Of a DNA stretch of 15,336 nt, positions 1 to 5,707 are shown in pieces. The notes under the pieces are model-generated. The model did not search any database. It was not told the origin of the DNA and saw only the letters and a program-made list of their open reading frames with translations. The DNA is from Sphingobacteriales bacterium (GTDB lineage Bacteria > Bacteroidota > Bacteroidia > Chitinophagales > Chitinophagaceae), in contig JAHEFC010000042.1 in NCBI GenBank assembly GCA_024640385.1, positions 1-15,336 of the forward strand, read 5' to 3'. How positions within the stretch are numbered: position 1 is the stretch's first letter; each line of letters begins with the position of its first letter. Both the position numbers and the translations under genes were made by a program.

Positions 1-1075
1 TGATGTTATCACCAGGCATTACCATTTCAACACCAGCTGGCAGTTCAACTTCTCCGGTAACGTCTGTTGTACGGAAGTAGAACTGAGGGCGGTATTTCTG
101 GAAGAATGGCGTATGACGTCCACCTTCTTCTTTGCTCAACACATAAACTTCACCTTTGAATTCAGTGTGCGGAGTGATAGAACCGGGTTTGCAGATAACC
201 ATACCACGACGGATATCTTTTTTCTCAATACCACGGAGCAGAAGACCTGCGTTATCACCAGCTTCACCTTCGTCAAGAAGCTTACGGAACATTTCAACGC
301 CAGTGCAAGTAGAAGTCAAAGGCTTTTCGATCAAACCTACGATCTCCACACTCTCACCCACTTTGATACGACCGCGCTCGATACGACCTGTAGCAACAGT
401 ACCACGACCAGTGATGGTGAATACGTCTTCTACAGACATCAGGAACGGCTGATCAACCGGACGGGGAGGCAGGGGAATGTAAGAATCAACTGCAGCCATC
501 AGTTCTTCGATCTTGGCAACCCATTTTTCATCGCCAGCGAGAGCGCCGGTTGCAGAACCCTGGATGATCGGTGTGTTATCACCATCGAATCCATAAGAGC
601 TCAGCAGTTCGCGGATCTCCATTTCAACCAGCTCAAGAAGTTCCGGATCATCCACCAGATCAACTTTATTCATGAATACCACGATACGGGGTACACCTAC
701 CTGGCGGGCCAGCAGGATGTGCTCCTTGGTTTGTGGCATTGGTCCATCAGTTGCGGCAACAACCAGGATAGCACCGTCCATCTGCGCAGCACCAGTGATC
801 ATGTTCTTCACATAGTCAGCGTGACCTGGACAGTCAACGTGAGCATAGTGGCGGTTTGCGGTCTGATACTCCACGTGCGCCGTATTGATGGTAATACCAC
901 GCTCTTTTTCTTCAGGAGCAGCATCGATTTCATCATACTTCTTTTCCTGTGCCCATCCTTTTTTTGCCAGGATGTTTGTGATAGCAGCAGTTAAAGTGGT
1001 TTTGCCATGGTCAACGTGACCGATGGTACCAACGTTAACGTGGGGTTTATCCCGCTTAAATTGCTCTTTAGACAT
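1..1075 (-). CDS. tuf: Elongation factor Tu (3' end cut by window edge)
   Basis: EF-Tu is the GTPase that delivers aminoacyl-tRNA to the ribosomal A site in the cytoplasm. The minus frame gives 358 codons beginning [19 protein letters not shown]. The G1 loop GHVDHGKT is at residues 19-26, the switch I RGIT motif at 59-62, the G3 motif DCPGH at 81-85, and NKVD further on. Domain 2 follows and the frame stays open to base 2, ending in PGDNI, so roughly the last 35-40 residues of a normal 395-residue EF-Tu lie outside the window. The start is fixed by family alignment; no Shine-Dalgarno sequence precedes it, as expected in Bacteroidota. It lies 71 bp downstream of a tRNA-Thr gene and is probably co-transcribed with the four tRNAs from the promoter near 1807-1835. 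Identity is certain. Confidence 0.98.
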   Translation of the reverse strand, partial: MSKEQFKRDKPHVNVGTIGHVDHGKTTLTAAITNILAKKGWAQEKKYDEIDAAPEEKERGITINTAHVEYQTANRHYAHVDCPGHADYVKNMITGAAQMDGAILVVAATDGPMPQTKEHILLARQVGVPRIVVFMNKVDLVDDPELLELVEMEIRELLSSYGFDGDNTPIIQGSATGALAGDEKWVAKIEELMAAVDSYIPLPPRPVDQPFLMSVEDVFTITGRGTVATGRIERGRIKVGESVEIVGLIEKPLTSTCTGVEMFRKLLDEGEAGDNAGLLLRGIEKKDIRRGMVICKPGSITPHTEFKGEVYVLSKEEGGRHTPFFQKYRPQFYFRTTDVTGEVELPAGVEMVMPGDNI

Positions 1076-1146
1076 TGTTATCCATTTTAGGTTGTGTATA
1101 CAATTGTTATATCTGAACGCAGCAAAGCTGCTCTATTCCATTTTTG

Positions 1147-1218
<72 letters not shown>

Positions 1219-1295
1219 TTATTACCCAGGTGGCTGGTTATCATGAGGCCGAAAGATCCATGGGATCCATCTGCACCATCAGCACAACCAAATTG

Positions 1296-1368
1296 AGCGG
1301 GAGACGAGGCTCGAACCCGCGACCTATAGCTTGGAAGGCTATCGCTCTACCAACTGAGCTACTCCCGC
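1296..1368 (-). tRNA. tRNA-Gly, anticodon TCC
   Basis: A 73-nt cloverleaf on the minus strand: acceptor GCGGGAG pairs with CTCCCGC, anticodon stem ATAGC/GCTAT encloses loop CTTCCAA with anticodon TCC, and the T loop is TTCGAGC. No CCA is encoded. It reads GGA/GGG glycine codons. It corresponds to glyT of the E. coli tRNA-tufB operon. A 224-bp spacer (1369-1592) separates it from the upstream tRNA-Tyr, much longer than the other spacers; I see no gene there. Confidence 0.97.
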
Positions 1369-1592
1369 TTATAATCACCGATATCATCGGCGAAATCATT
1401 TCACCTGCCGGCCCGGCCGTCACAGATGAACCTTAAAGAACTCCCTGATCCTGTAAAGCCAGGCTGAAAGTATCAACTTCCAGGCCTTGCGATGAAGAAC
1501 CACAACTTACGTGCTTTCGCCCGGAAGTCAGCCGGCCCGTGCTAAAGCACTGGCAGACAAGGCCCGCCATGGCTTGCAACCAGGCGGACAAG

Positions 1593-1675
1593 TGGGCAGG
1601 AGAGGATTCGAACCTCTGAAGTCGAAAGACAGCGGATTTACAGTCCGCCCCATTTGGCCGCTCTGGAACCTGCCC
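1593..1675 (-). tRNA. tRNA-Tyr, anticodon GTA
   Basis: An 83-nt class II tRNA with a long variable arm, on the minus strand. Acceptor GGGCAGG pairs with CCTGCCC, discriminator A. The anticodon stem GCGGA/TCCGC encloses loop CTGTAAA with anticodon GTA. The T stem GAGG/CCTC encloses TTCGAAT. No CCA is encoded. It corresponds to tyrU of the E. coli operon and lies only 12 bp downstream of the first tRNA-Thr, so the two are cut from one precursor. Confidence 0.97.
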
Positions 1676-1687
1676 AACCTATCAAAG

Positions 1688-1760
1688 AGCCACTTGTCGG
1701 GATCGAACCAACGACCTACTGATTACAAATCAGTTGCTCTACCGGCTGAGCTAAAGTGGC
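1688..1760 (-). tRNA. tRNA-Thr, anticodon TGT
   Basis: A 73-nt cloverleaf on the minus strand. Acceptor GCCACTT pairs with AAGTGGC, anticodon stem ACTGA/TCAGT encloses loop TTTGTAA with anticodon TGT, and the T stem GTTGG/CCGAC (one G-T pair) encloses TTCGATC. No CCA is encoded. It reads ACA/ACG threonine codons. It is the first gene of the tRNA-tuf unit, matching E. coli thrU. Confidence 0.97.
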
Positions 1761-1806
1761 TTATTCTGACTATCTGAAAAGATCTGCACCCCATTTTTTG
1801 GGAAGG

Positions 1807-1835
1807 CAAAGGTAATGGAAATTGTGAAATGCAAA
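1807..1835 (-). promoter_or_regulatory. Probable promoter of the tRNA-tuf operon
   Basis: On the minus strand TTTG (1835-1832) is followed after 17 bp by TACCTTTG (1814-1807). This is a full match to the Bacteroidota -33/-7 pattern TTG-N(17-23)-TAnnTTTG. Transcription would start near base 1800, about 40 bp before the first tRNA. It lies just downstream of the hpf terminator, where an operon promoter is expected. Confidence 0.7.
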
Positions 1836-1869
1836 AATTTTGAAAAAGAAATAATTGAAGGAATTGCAT

Positions 1870-1895
1870 AAAAAAAGGGCCGTTCCCGGCCCTTT
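1870..1895 (-). terminator. Intrinsic terminator downstream of hpf
   Basis: A 9-bp perfect stem (1874-1882 with 1887-1895, GC core GGGCCG/CGGCCC) with a 4-nt loop. On the minus strand it is followed by a run of T from the complement of the A tract 1870-1876. It lies 23 bp after the hpf stop codon and separates hpf from the tRNA-tuf promoter. Confidence 0.85.
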
Positions 1896-1918
1896 CGTGT
1901 TTTATATTATCAGAAAGA

Positions 1919-2218
1919 TTATGCTGCTTGTTTTTGTTTGGTTTTTTTAATCTGTGAAATGATCGACTCCAAAGCGCTGTCAAATGAAGCTTCAAAGGAT
2001 TTTGAGGTGTGTTTTACAAAAAATTCGTGGCGTGGAACCTTTACCCTGATTTCTGCTACTTTGTCTTTTATCTGGTGCACTACATTATCCAGTTTTAGAT
2101 AAACATCGATTTTGGTTATTCGGTCATGAAAATTCTCAATTTTGGTGATCTTTTTGTTAACGTGGTCAATCAGTTTTGAATCCGCATCAAAACGCACTGT
2201 CTGGATGTTAACGTTCAT
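1919..2218 (-). CDS. hpf: Ribosome hibernation-promoting factor, short form (HPF/RaiA family)
   Basis: A 99-residue cytoplasmic protein of the HPF/YfiA family, which binds the 30S decoding region and silences or dimerises ribosomes in stationary phase. It begins MNVNIQTVRFDADSKL and shows the family's beta-alpha-beta-beta-beta-alpha layout. The basic segment KVAEIRVKVPRHEFFVKH and the following FEASFDSALESIISQIKK helix are typical. The frame extends upstream to 2248, but the family starts at MNVNIQ, so I choose 2218. The long-form C-terminal dimerisation domain is absent. The leader is A-rich with no Shine-Dalgarno. I see only a weak promoter candidate (TTTG 2280-2277, TATTTATTG 2254-2246). 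A terminator follows. Its upstream neighbour is the repeat island at 2383-2886, which separates it from xer. Confidence 0.93.
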   Translation of the reverse strand: MNVNIQTVRFDADSKLIDHVNKKITKIENFHDRITKIDVYLKLDNVVHQIKDKVAEIRVKVPRHEFFVKHTSKSFEASFDSALESIISQIKKTKQKQAA

Positions 2219-2382
2219 GGCAAACGATTTTTTTTTCTGGTGAAACAATAAATAAAGATCTGTCTTTCCGCAGGGTCAAATCCCTGACTGAAGCATATTC
2301 AATTTACGCAAAAAGACGGAGATAATCAAATGAATTTAGTGTCAAAAACCCATCTAAAATGTTAACGGTTGCAAACGGCAAA

Positions 2383-2430
2383 TTAGTATGTTGGCCGGAC
2401 CCAATCTAACTGGTTAGCCGGCGTCCATAC
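2383..2430. repeat. Outer flank with a further copy of the TAACCGGTTA-type repeat
   Basis: This 48-bp stretch left of the main element carries TTAGTATG (2383-2390) followed by GCCGG, and TAACTGGTTAGCCGG (2407-2421). Both are diverged copies of motifs in the inverted ends at 2431-2488 and 2829-2886. The island therefore looks like nested or decayed insertions of one repeat family. The remaining stretch 2219-2382 is the hpf leader; it holds only a small 5-bp hairpin (CAGGG 2271-2275 / CCCTG 2282-2286). Confidence 0.6.
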
Positions 2431-2453
2431 TAACCGGTTAACCGGTTAGTATG
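2426..2453. repeat. Perfect 28-bp palindrome
   Basis: The 14-base half-site CATACTAACCGGTT (2426-2439) is followed immediately by its exact reverse complement (2440-2453), with no spacer and no mismatch. A diverged, single-sided copy of the same sequence lies at 2864-2886, next to the xer stop codon. Such a sequence can form a cruciform in DNA or bind a dimeric protein. Its role is unknown. Confidence 0.95.
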
Positions 2454-2488
2454 AGAGCCGGGGAGTGCACTAGATAAGTATGGAAGAG
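2431..2488 (+). repeat. Left inverted repeat (58 bp) of the island
   Basis: This is paired, gap-free, with 2829-2886 in opposite orientation. The ten mismatches cluster in the middle (around 2454-2456, 2462-2463, 2465, 2470) and near 2479-2481. The outermost 23 bp differ at one position only, and the segments TAGATAAG and GGAAGAG are identical. Confidence 0.85.
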
Positions 2489-2499
2489 ATAGATTGGCT

Positions 2500-2845
2500 G
2501 AAATTCCCAGTTTGCGTGCCCTTTGGATTCTTCGCCCTTACCCTGCGCCGGGTTCGCTATTCTCCTGTTTATCCGGGATTAATGGCTAAAGTAGTTCAGG
2601 CGATGCAAATAGATGCGGTTTTATTGTGAAACCCCGTTGAGCCCAATATCCCCTGCTAATTTGAGATGAAATACTTAGAAGTTCAGGGCGCATCGCACAT
2701 AGAAACTGTTTTATTGTGAACCAGTGCTGAGTTCGGTCTCCCTGCTTATTTAATTCATCTGAAATTATTTGCTCAAGAAGCACAAACCGCGCTGCAAATG
2801 GACGCGAATTCATAACGAGGTAAGTCTGCTCTTCCCTGCTTATCT
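2500..2845 (-). repeat. Degenerate direct-repeat array, about 90-bp period
   Basis: Read on the plus strand, the motif CCTGYTWAT recurs at 2564, 2652, 2741 and 2835, steps of 88, 89 and 94 bp. A second exact 13-mer, GTTTTATTGTGAA, occurs at 2618 and 2708 (90 bp apart). AGTTCAGG occurs at 2593 and 2680 (87 bp). GCAAATRGAYGCG occurs at 2605 and 2794 (two periods). The units have diverged strongly but keep phase. A 75-codon minus-strand frame (2586-2813) crosses the array; its internally repeated FTIK and PELL peptides simply reflect the DNA repeat. Function is unknown. Confidence 0.75.
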
Positions 2846-2886
2846 AATGCATTAACCGGCAAGCATACTAACCGGCTAACCGGTTA
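2829..2886 (-). repeat. Right inverted repeat (58 bp) of the island
   Basis: This is the partner of 2431-2488. Read on the minus strand it starts right after the xer stop codon (2890-2888) and one spacer base. Its inner end coincides with the first copy of the interior array motif, so the inverted end and the array unit share sequence. Confidence 0.85.
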
Positions 2887-2887
2887 A

Positions 2888-3787
2888 TCAGGCTTTGGGA
2901 TGCGCCTTCTTGTGAATATCCTTCAGCTTCTCAATGGTATTATGCGTATACACCTGGGTTGCAGCTAAGCTTGCATGGCCCAAAAGTTCTTTGATCGCGT
3001 TTAGATCCGCCCCGTTATTCACCAGCTGTGTGGCAAATGTATGGCGCATCACGTGTGGGCTTTTCTTACTCACCTGCTTCAGGTCTTTCAACTGCTCTCT
3101 CACCTCCCGATAAACATATTTCACGTAAAGCTTCCTGCCACTACTGTTCACCAGCAGGTAATCCCTGTCAGGTGACTCAAACGCTGCCAGTTTAGCCGCT
3201 TTATAGGCCTTTACCTTATCCATCAGCTCCTTTTTCAACGGTATGATCCGCTCTTTGTTCCCCTTCCCCAACACCTTGATCTCGAGCTTGTGCTCGTCCA
3301 CGTGTTTTTCCCTCAGATCCACCAGCTCACTCACCCTCAGACCTGTATTGTAAAGGATCTCCAGGATCATGGCGGAAGTCCTGCTTTTCCAGTTATCCAC
3401 GTCAGGGGTTGTCATAATTTCAAGGGTCTGCTCTTCCTTTAGAAAGGAGGGCAGTCTTTTCCCGGTTTTCATCACTTTCAATACCGTGGAAGGATTCCGC
3501 GTGATGGTGCCCTTCCGTTTATGAAAACGGAAAAAAGACTTAATGGCCGAGATCTTGCGGTTAATGCTCCGGGCTTCGGTACCGGTCTCTTTGAGGGAAA
3601 CCAGCCAGGACCTGAGCAAGGGCGTTGATAAAGTCTCTACGTCCTGCGGGCCATATTTGGCATTTAAATAAACGTCAAGCTGCTGAAGATCAGACCCATA
3701 TGAACGTATGGTATGCACGGAATAACGCTTCTCAAACTGGAGGTATTCCAGGAAAGCAGGGAGCAGATCGTTCACGGTTCCGGGCAT
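2888..3787 (-). CDS. Tyrosine recombinase, XerC/XerD family
   Basis: A 299-residue site-specific recombinase, the normal length for XerC/XerD, which resolve chromosome dimers at dif during division. The N-terminal SAM-like core-binding domain is at about 5-90 (LEYLQFEKRYSVHTIRSY). The catalytic domain follows with all active-site residues in place: Arg151 (TGLRVSEL), Lys175 (GKGNKER), His245 and Arg248 (HVMRHTFAT), His271 (LLGHASL) and nucleophile Tyr280 (QVYTH). Its place between rpsU and hpf fits a housekeeping Xer protein rather than a phage integrase; whether it is the XerC or the XerD equivalent cannot be told from sequence alone. The ATG at 3787 directly follows the U-tract of the rpsU terminator, so there is no room for a ribosome-binding site downstream of the hairpin. 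Expression probably depends on terminator read-through. Confidence 0.92.
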   Translation of the reverse strand: MPGTVNDLLPAFLEYLQFEKRYSVHTIRSYGSDLQQLDVYLNAKYGPQDVETLSTPLLRSWLVSLKETGTEARSINRKISAIKSFFRFHKRKGTITRNPSTVLKVMKTGKRLPSFLKEEQTLEIMTTPDVDNWKSRTSAMILEILYNTGLRVSELVDLREKHVDEHKLEIKVLGKGNKERIIPLKKELMDKVKAYKAAKLAAFESPDRDYLLVNSSGRKLYVKYVYREVREQLKDLKQVSKKSPHVMRHTFATQLVNNGADLNAIKELLGHASLAATQVYTHNTIEKLKDIHKKAHPKA

Positions 3788-3827
3788 AAAAAAACAGCCA
3801 TAAGGGATATATTACCTTATGGCTGTT
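3788..3827 (-). terminator. rpsU terminator abutting the xer start codon
   Basis: A 13-bp perfect stem (3815-3827 with 3793-3805, arms CCTTATGGCTGTT / AACAGCCATAAGG on the plus strand) has a 9-nt loop. On the minus strand it is followed by seven T residues (3794-3788, the first two overlapping the stem). The next base is the A of the xer ATG at 3787. It lies 18 bp after the rpsU stop codon. Confidence 0.88.
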
Positions 3828-3845
3828 AAAATTATATAAAAGAGA

Positions 3846-4043
3846 TCAAGATTCGATAGTTCCTGCAGCGATCTGTTGCTTATAGATAGCTTTCAGCACC
3901 TGGGCCCTGCGCCTTACTGACGGCTTGGTGAACGACTGACGCTCCCTGAGCTGCAGCAGGATCTTGGCCTTCTCAAACTTCTTCTTGTACTTTTTGAGTG
4001 CCTTGTCTATGTTCTCGCAATCTTTTGAATCGATAATCAGCAT
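3846..4043 (-). CDS. rpsU: Small ribosomal subunit protein bS21
   Basis: A 65-residue basic protein of the bS21 family, located near the anti-Shine-Dalgarno end of 16S rRNA on the 30S subunit. It begins MLIIDSKDCENIDKALKKYKKKFEK and contains the family segment LRERQSFTKPSVRRRAQVLKAIYKQ. The start at 4043 is set by a strong Shine-Dalgarno sequence seven bases upstream, which is rare in this phylum. A consensus promoter lies at 4076-4106. In Flavobacteria bS21 is known to help hide the anti-Shine-Dalgarno, and rpsU itself keeps a strong Shine-Dalgarno, giving a feedback loop on bS21 supply; the same logic is inferred here. It is followed by an intrinsic terminator and then xer. Confidence 0.96.
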   Translation of the reverse strand: MLIIDSKDCENIDKALKKYKKKFEKAKILLQLRERQSFTKPSVRRRAQVLKAIYKQQIAAGTIES

Positions 4044-4050
4044 ATGTTAT

Positions 4051-4059
4051 ACCTCCTTT
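4051..4059 (-). promoter_or_regulatory. Strong Shine-Dalgarno sequence of rpsU
   Basis: Minus-strand AAAGGAGGT lies with a 7-base gap before the rpsU ATG (4043-4041). It matches the anti-Shine-Dalgarno core essentially perfectly. No comparable site precedes tuf, hpf, xer, ribE, the secretion genes or tyrS in this window. It is probably the sensing element of bS21 autoregulation. Confidence 0.9.
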
Positions 4060-4075
4060 GAGTGATTAAGGGCTG

Positions 4076-4106
4076 CAAAGATAAAAAGATGTTTTCAAAT
4101 AACAAA
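4076..4106 (-). promoter_or_regulatory. Promoter of rpsU
   Basis: On the minus strand TTTG (4106-4103) is followed after exactly 19 bp by TATCTTTG (4083-4076). This is a full match to the Bacteroidota sigma-ABfr promoter pattern. Transcription would start near 4069, giving a leader of about 25 nt that consists mostly of the Shine-Dalgarno region. Confidence 0.8.
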
Positions 4107-4157
4107 GAGTTGTGTTTTTTTAGTTTTTCATCCCGATATTGTTGCCAAATTCAGGGC

Positions 4158-4763
4158 ATGTTTACGGGTATTATTGAAACGGTTGGCACACTGGAAGAAG
4201 TGCTTGAAAACGGGGGAAACAGGAGTTTCCTGATCCGTTCGGCCATCACCCCGGATCTGAAAGTGGACCAGAGCCTGGCCCATAACGGCATCTGCCTCAC
4301 GGTGGAAAAGATCGAAAAAGACCTTTACCAGGTCACTGCGGTGGCTGAAACCCTGGCCAAAACCAATGCAGGCCAATGGCAGAAGGGCGACCAGGTCAAC
4401 CTCGAAAGGGCCATGACCATGAATGCCAGGCTGGACGGCCATATGGTTCAGGGGCATGTGGATACGGTTGCCATTTGCACCCATATAGAAGAAATGGATG
4501 GTTCCTGGAAATTCACATTCAGCTTCCCGGAAAAATTCCGGGCCCTGATGATCGAAAAAGGTTCCGTATGCGTAAACGGGATCAGTTTAACTGCGTTCGA
4601 GGTGAACGACAGTCAATTCAGCGTAGCCATCATCCCTTTCACCTGGGAGCATACCAACCTTAACCGCCTGCAGAAAGGCCAACCCGTAAACATTGAATTT
4701 GATATGATCGGGAAATATATTCAGCGCCACATCCAGGTGTTGCAGTTAAATATTGGAAAATGA
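4158..4763 (+). CDS. ribE: Riboflavin synthase, alpha subunit type
   Basis: A 201-residue enzyme that dismutates two 6,7-dimethyl-8-ribityllumazine molecules to riboflavin and a pyrimidinedione, the last step of the riboflavin pathway, in the cytoplasm. It starts with the conserved MFTGIIE. Two homologous lumazine-binding repeats are visible: repeat 1 at about 1-96 (AHNGICLTVE at 41-50) and repeat 2 at about 97-190 (GHMVQGHVD at 94-102, VCVNGISLTAFEV at 137-149, FDMIGKY at 181-187). The frame is open upstream to 4062, but MFTGII at 4158 is the family start. It is divergent from rpsU across 114 bp. A weak promoter candidate is TTG 4110-4112 plus TATTGTTG 4137-4144 (24-bp spacer). Its stop codon overlaps the next gene's ATG, so a surface glycosyltransferase is translated from the same message. 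Confidence 0.95.
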   Translation: MFTGIIETVGTLEEVLENGGNRSFLIRSAITPDLKVDQSLAHNGICLTVEKIEKDLYQVTAVAETLAKTNAGQWQKGDQVNLERAMTMNARLDGHMVQGHVDTVAICTHIEEMDGSWKFTFSFPEKFRALMIEKGSVCVNGISLTAFEVNDSQFSVAIIPFTWEHTNLNRLQKGQPVNIEFDMIGKYIQRHIQVLQLNIGK

Positions 4764-5707
4764 AACCCACAGACACTGGCTCACCTGTTATTTCCATCAT
4801 AGTTCCTGTTTTGAATGAAGCTGGTAACATCGGGCCTTTGTATCAGGAGATCACTAAGCATTGCCCGCTTTCTTTTGAATTGATCTGGGTAGACGACGGC
4901 AGTAAAGACAACAGCATGGCTGAAATTGAGCGTCTCGCCAAGGATAACATCCGGATAAAAGCTATTTCATTTTCCAGAACTTTTGGTCACCAGTCTGCTT
5001 TACTGGCTGGCATGCAGCTGGCCAGCGCCGATATCATCATCATAATGGACGGAGACCTTCAACATCCGCCTTCACTATTGCCAGAACTGATCAGCAAATT
5101 CAACGAAGGATATGACCTTGTTTCAGCAAAGCGAATGCATACAGCGTCTATAAACCCAATGAAAAAATGGGCCTCGTCTTTATTTTACGGGTTTCTGAAT
5201 TTCATTGCAGATACCCGGATCGAGGAAAATGTTGCGGACTTCCGCATATTCAACAGAAAAGTGCTGAAGAGTATACTGAGCTTTGAAGAAAGAGAGATCT
5301 TTCTTCGTGGCATCTTTAGCTGGATAGGCTTCAAAACAACTACGGTACCATTTGAAGCTCCTGCACGGAGCAGAGGAAAATCAAAATATTCCTGGTCAAA
5401 AATGGCAGGGTTGGGCCTGAAAGGCGTGCTTTCCTTTAGCTTCAAACCATTGCGTATCAGTTTATTGATCGGCGTCTTCATCTCTTTGGCAGCTTTTTGT
5501 TTTGCGATTTTCGCGATGATCGCCTACCTGAATGGCAGAACGGTGGAAGGCTGGACCTCAATAATCATTGCCGTAATGCTATTTGGAGGCATACAACTCA
5601 TGGCCATTGGGTTGCTGGGAGAATATGTAGCGCGTTTGTTTACCGAGACGAAAAAAAGGCCCCTGTTCCTGATCAACAAAAAGATCAATATCAATGACAA
5701 CGTTTGA
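4760..5707 (+). CDS. Polyprenyl-phosphate glycosyltransferase, GT2 family (GtrB/CsbB/DPM1-like)
   Basis: A 315-residue inner-membrane enzyme predicted to move a sugar from a nucleotide donor to undecaprenyl phosphate on the cytoplasmic side. The GT-A fold spans about 10-230: VPVLNEAGN at 16-24, the nucleotide-binding DD at 45-46 in VDDGS, the metal-binding D97-G-D99 in MDGDLQHPP, ADFRIFNRKV at 159-168, and the donor-loop RSRGKSKYSW at 203-212. Two membrane helices follow (about 231-257 and 264-290) and then the typical GEYVARLF tail. This architecture matches GtrB, CsbB and ArnC-like proteins. The start ATG overlaps the ribE stop (ATGA), indicating translational coupling. Its 3' end overlaps the convergent methyltransferase by 17 bp. 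The sugar cannot be told from sequence. A YfhO-family gene about 900 bp downstream is the likely partner. Confidence 0.9.
   Translation: MKPTDTGSPVISIIVPVLNEAGNIGPLYQEITKHCPLSFELIWVDDGSKDNSMAEIERLAKDNIRIKAISFSRTFGHQSALLAGMQLASADIIIIMDGDLQHPPSLLPELISKFNEGYDLVSAKRMHTASINPMKKWASSLFYGFLNFIADTRIEENVADFRIFNRKVLKSILSFEEREIFLRGIFSWIGFKTTTVPFEAPARSRGKSKYSWSKMAGLGLKGVLSFSFKPLRISLLIGVFISLAAFCFAIFAMIAYLNGRTVEGWTSIIIAVMLFGGIQLMAIGLLGEYVARLFTETKKRPLFLINKKININDNV

Larger units (their letters stand above)
2431..2886. mobile_element. MITE-like 456-bp element with long imperfect inverted ends
   Basis: The left end (2431-2488) matches the reverse complement of the right end (2829-2886) at 48 of 58 positions without any gap. 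Both begin TAACCGGTTA, then A or G, then CCGGTTAGTATG, and both contain TAGATAAG and GGAAGAG. The interior has no credible gene and carries a degenerate direct-repeat array. No target-site duplication is evident at the chosen edges. The right edge stops one base from the xer stop codon. A non-autonomous transposable element or a dispersed intergenic repeat family is the simplest reading. The mobile nature is inference; the inverted ends are directly visible. Confidence 0.65.

Noticed and set aside
113..994. 293-residue plus-strand reading frame opposite tuf
   Set aside because: It is the antisense shadow of the highly conserved, codon-biased tuf gene and matches nothing known.
1119..1131. GCAGC-AAA-GCTGC hairpin between tRNA-Thr and tuf as a terminator
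   Set aside because: Only five base pairs and no T tract follows on the minus strand; it would also cut off tuf from the operon promoter.
1530..1541. GTGCTAAAGCAC hairpin in the tRNA spacer
   Set aside because: Four to five base pairs only; expected by chance and without other signals.
1433..1570. 45-residue minus-strand reading frame in the spacer between tRNA-Gly and tRNA-Tyr
   Set aside because: Short, no recognisable family, in a transcribed tRNA precursor with no ribosome entry signal; likely chance.
2586..2813. 75-codon minus-strand reading frame with repeated FTIK and PELL peptides
   Set aside because: It lies inside the degenerate DNA repeat array, its peptide repeats mirror the DNA units, and it has no recognisable domain or start signal.
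2431..2886. CRISPR array
   Set aside because: The repeats are long, degenerate, spaced about 90 bp and lack short identical repeats with unique spacers; no cas genes are nearby.
4062..4157. Upstream extension of the riboflavin synthase frame
   Set aside because: The family begins MFTGII at 4158, and the extension runs back across the rpsU promoter.
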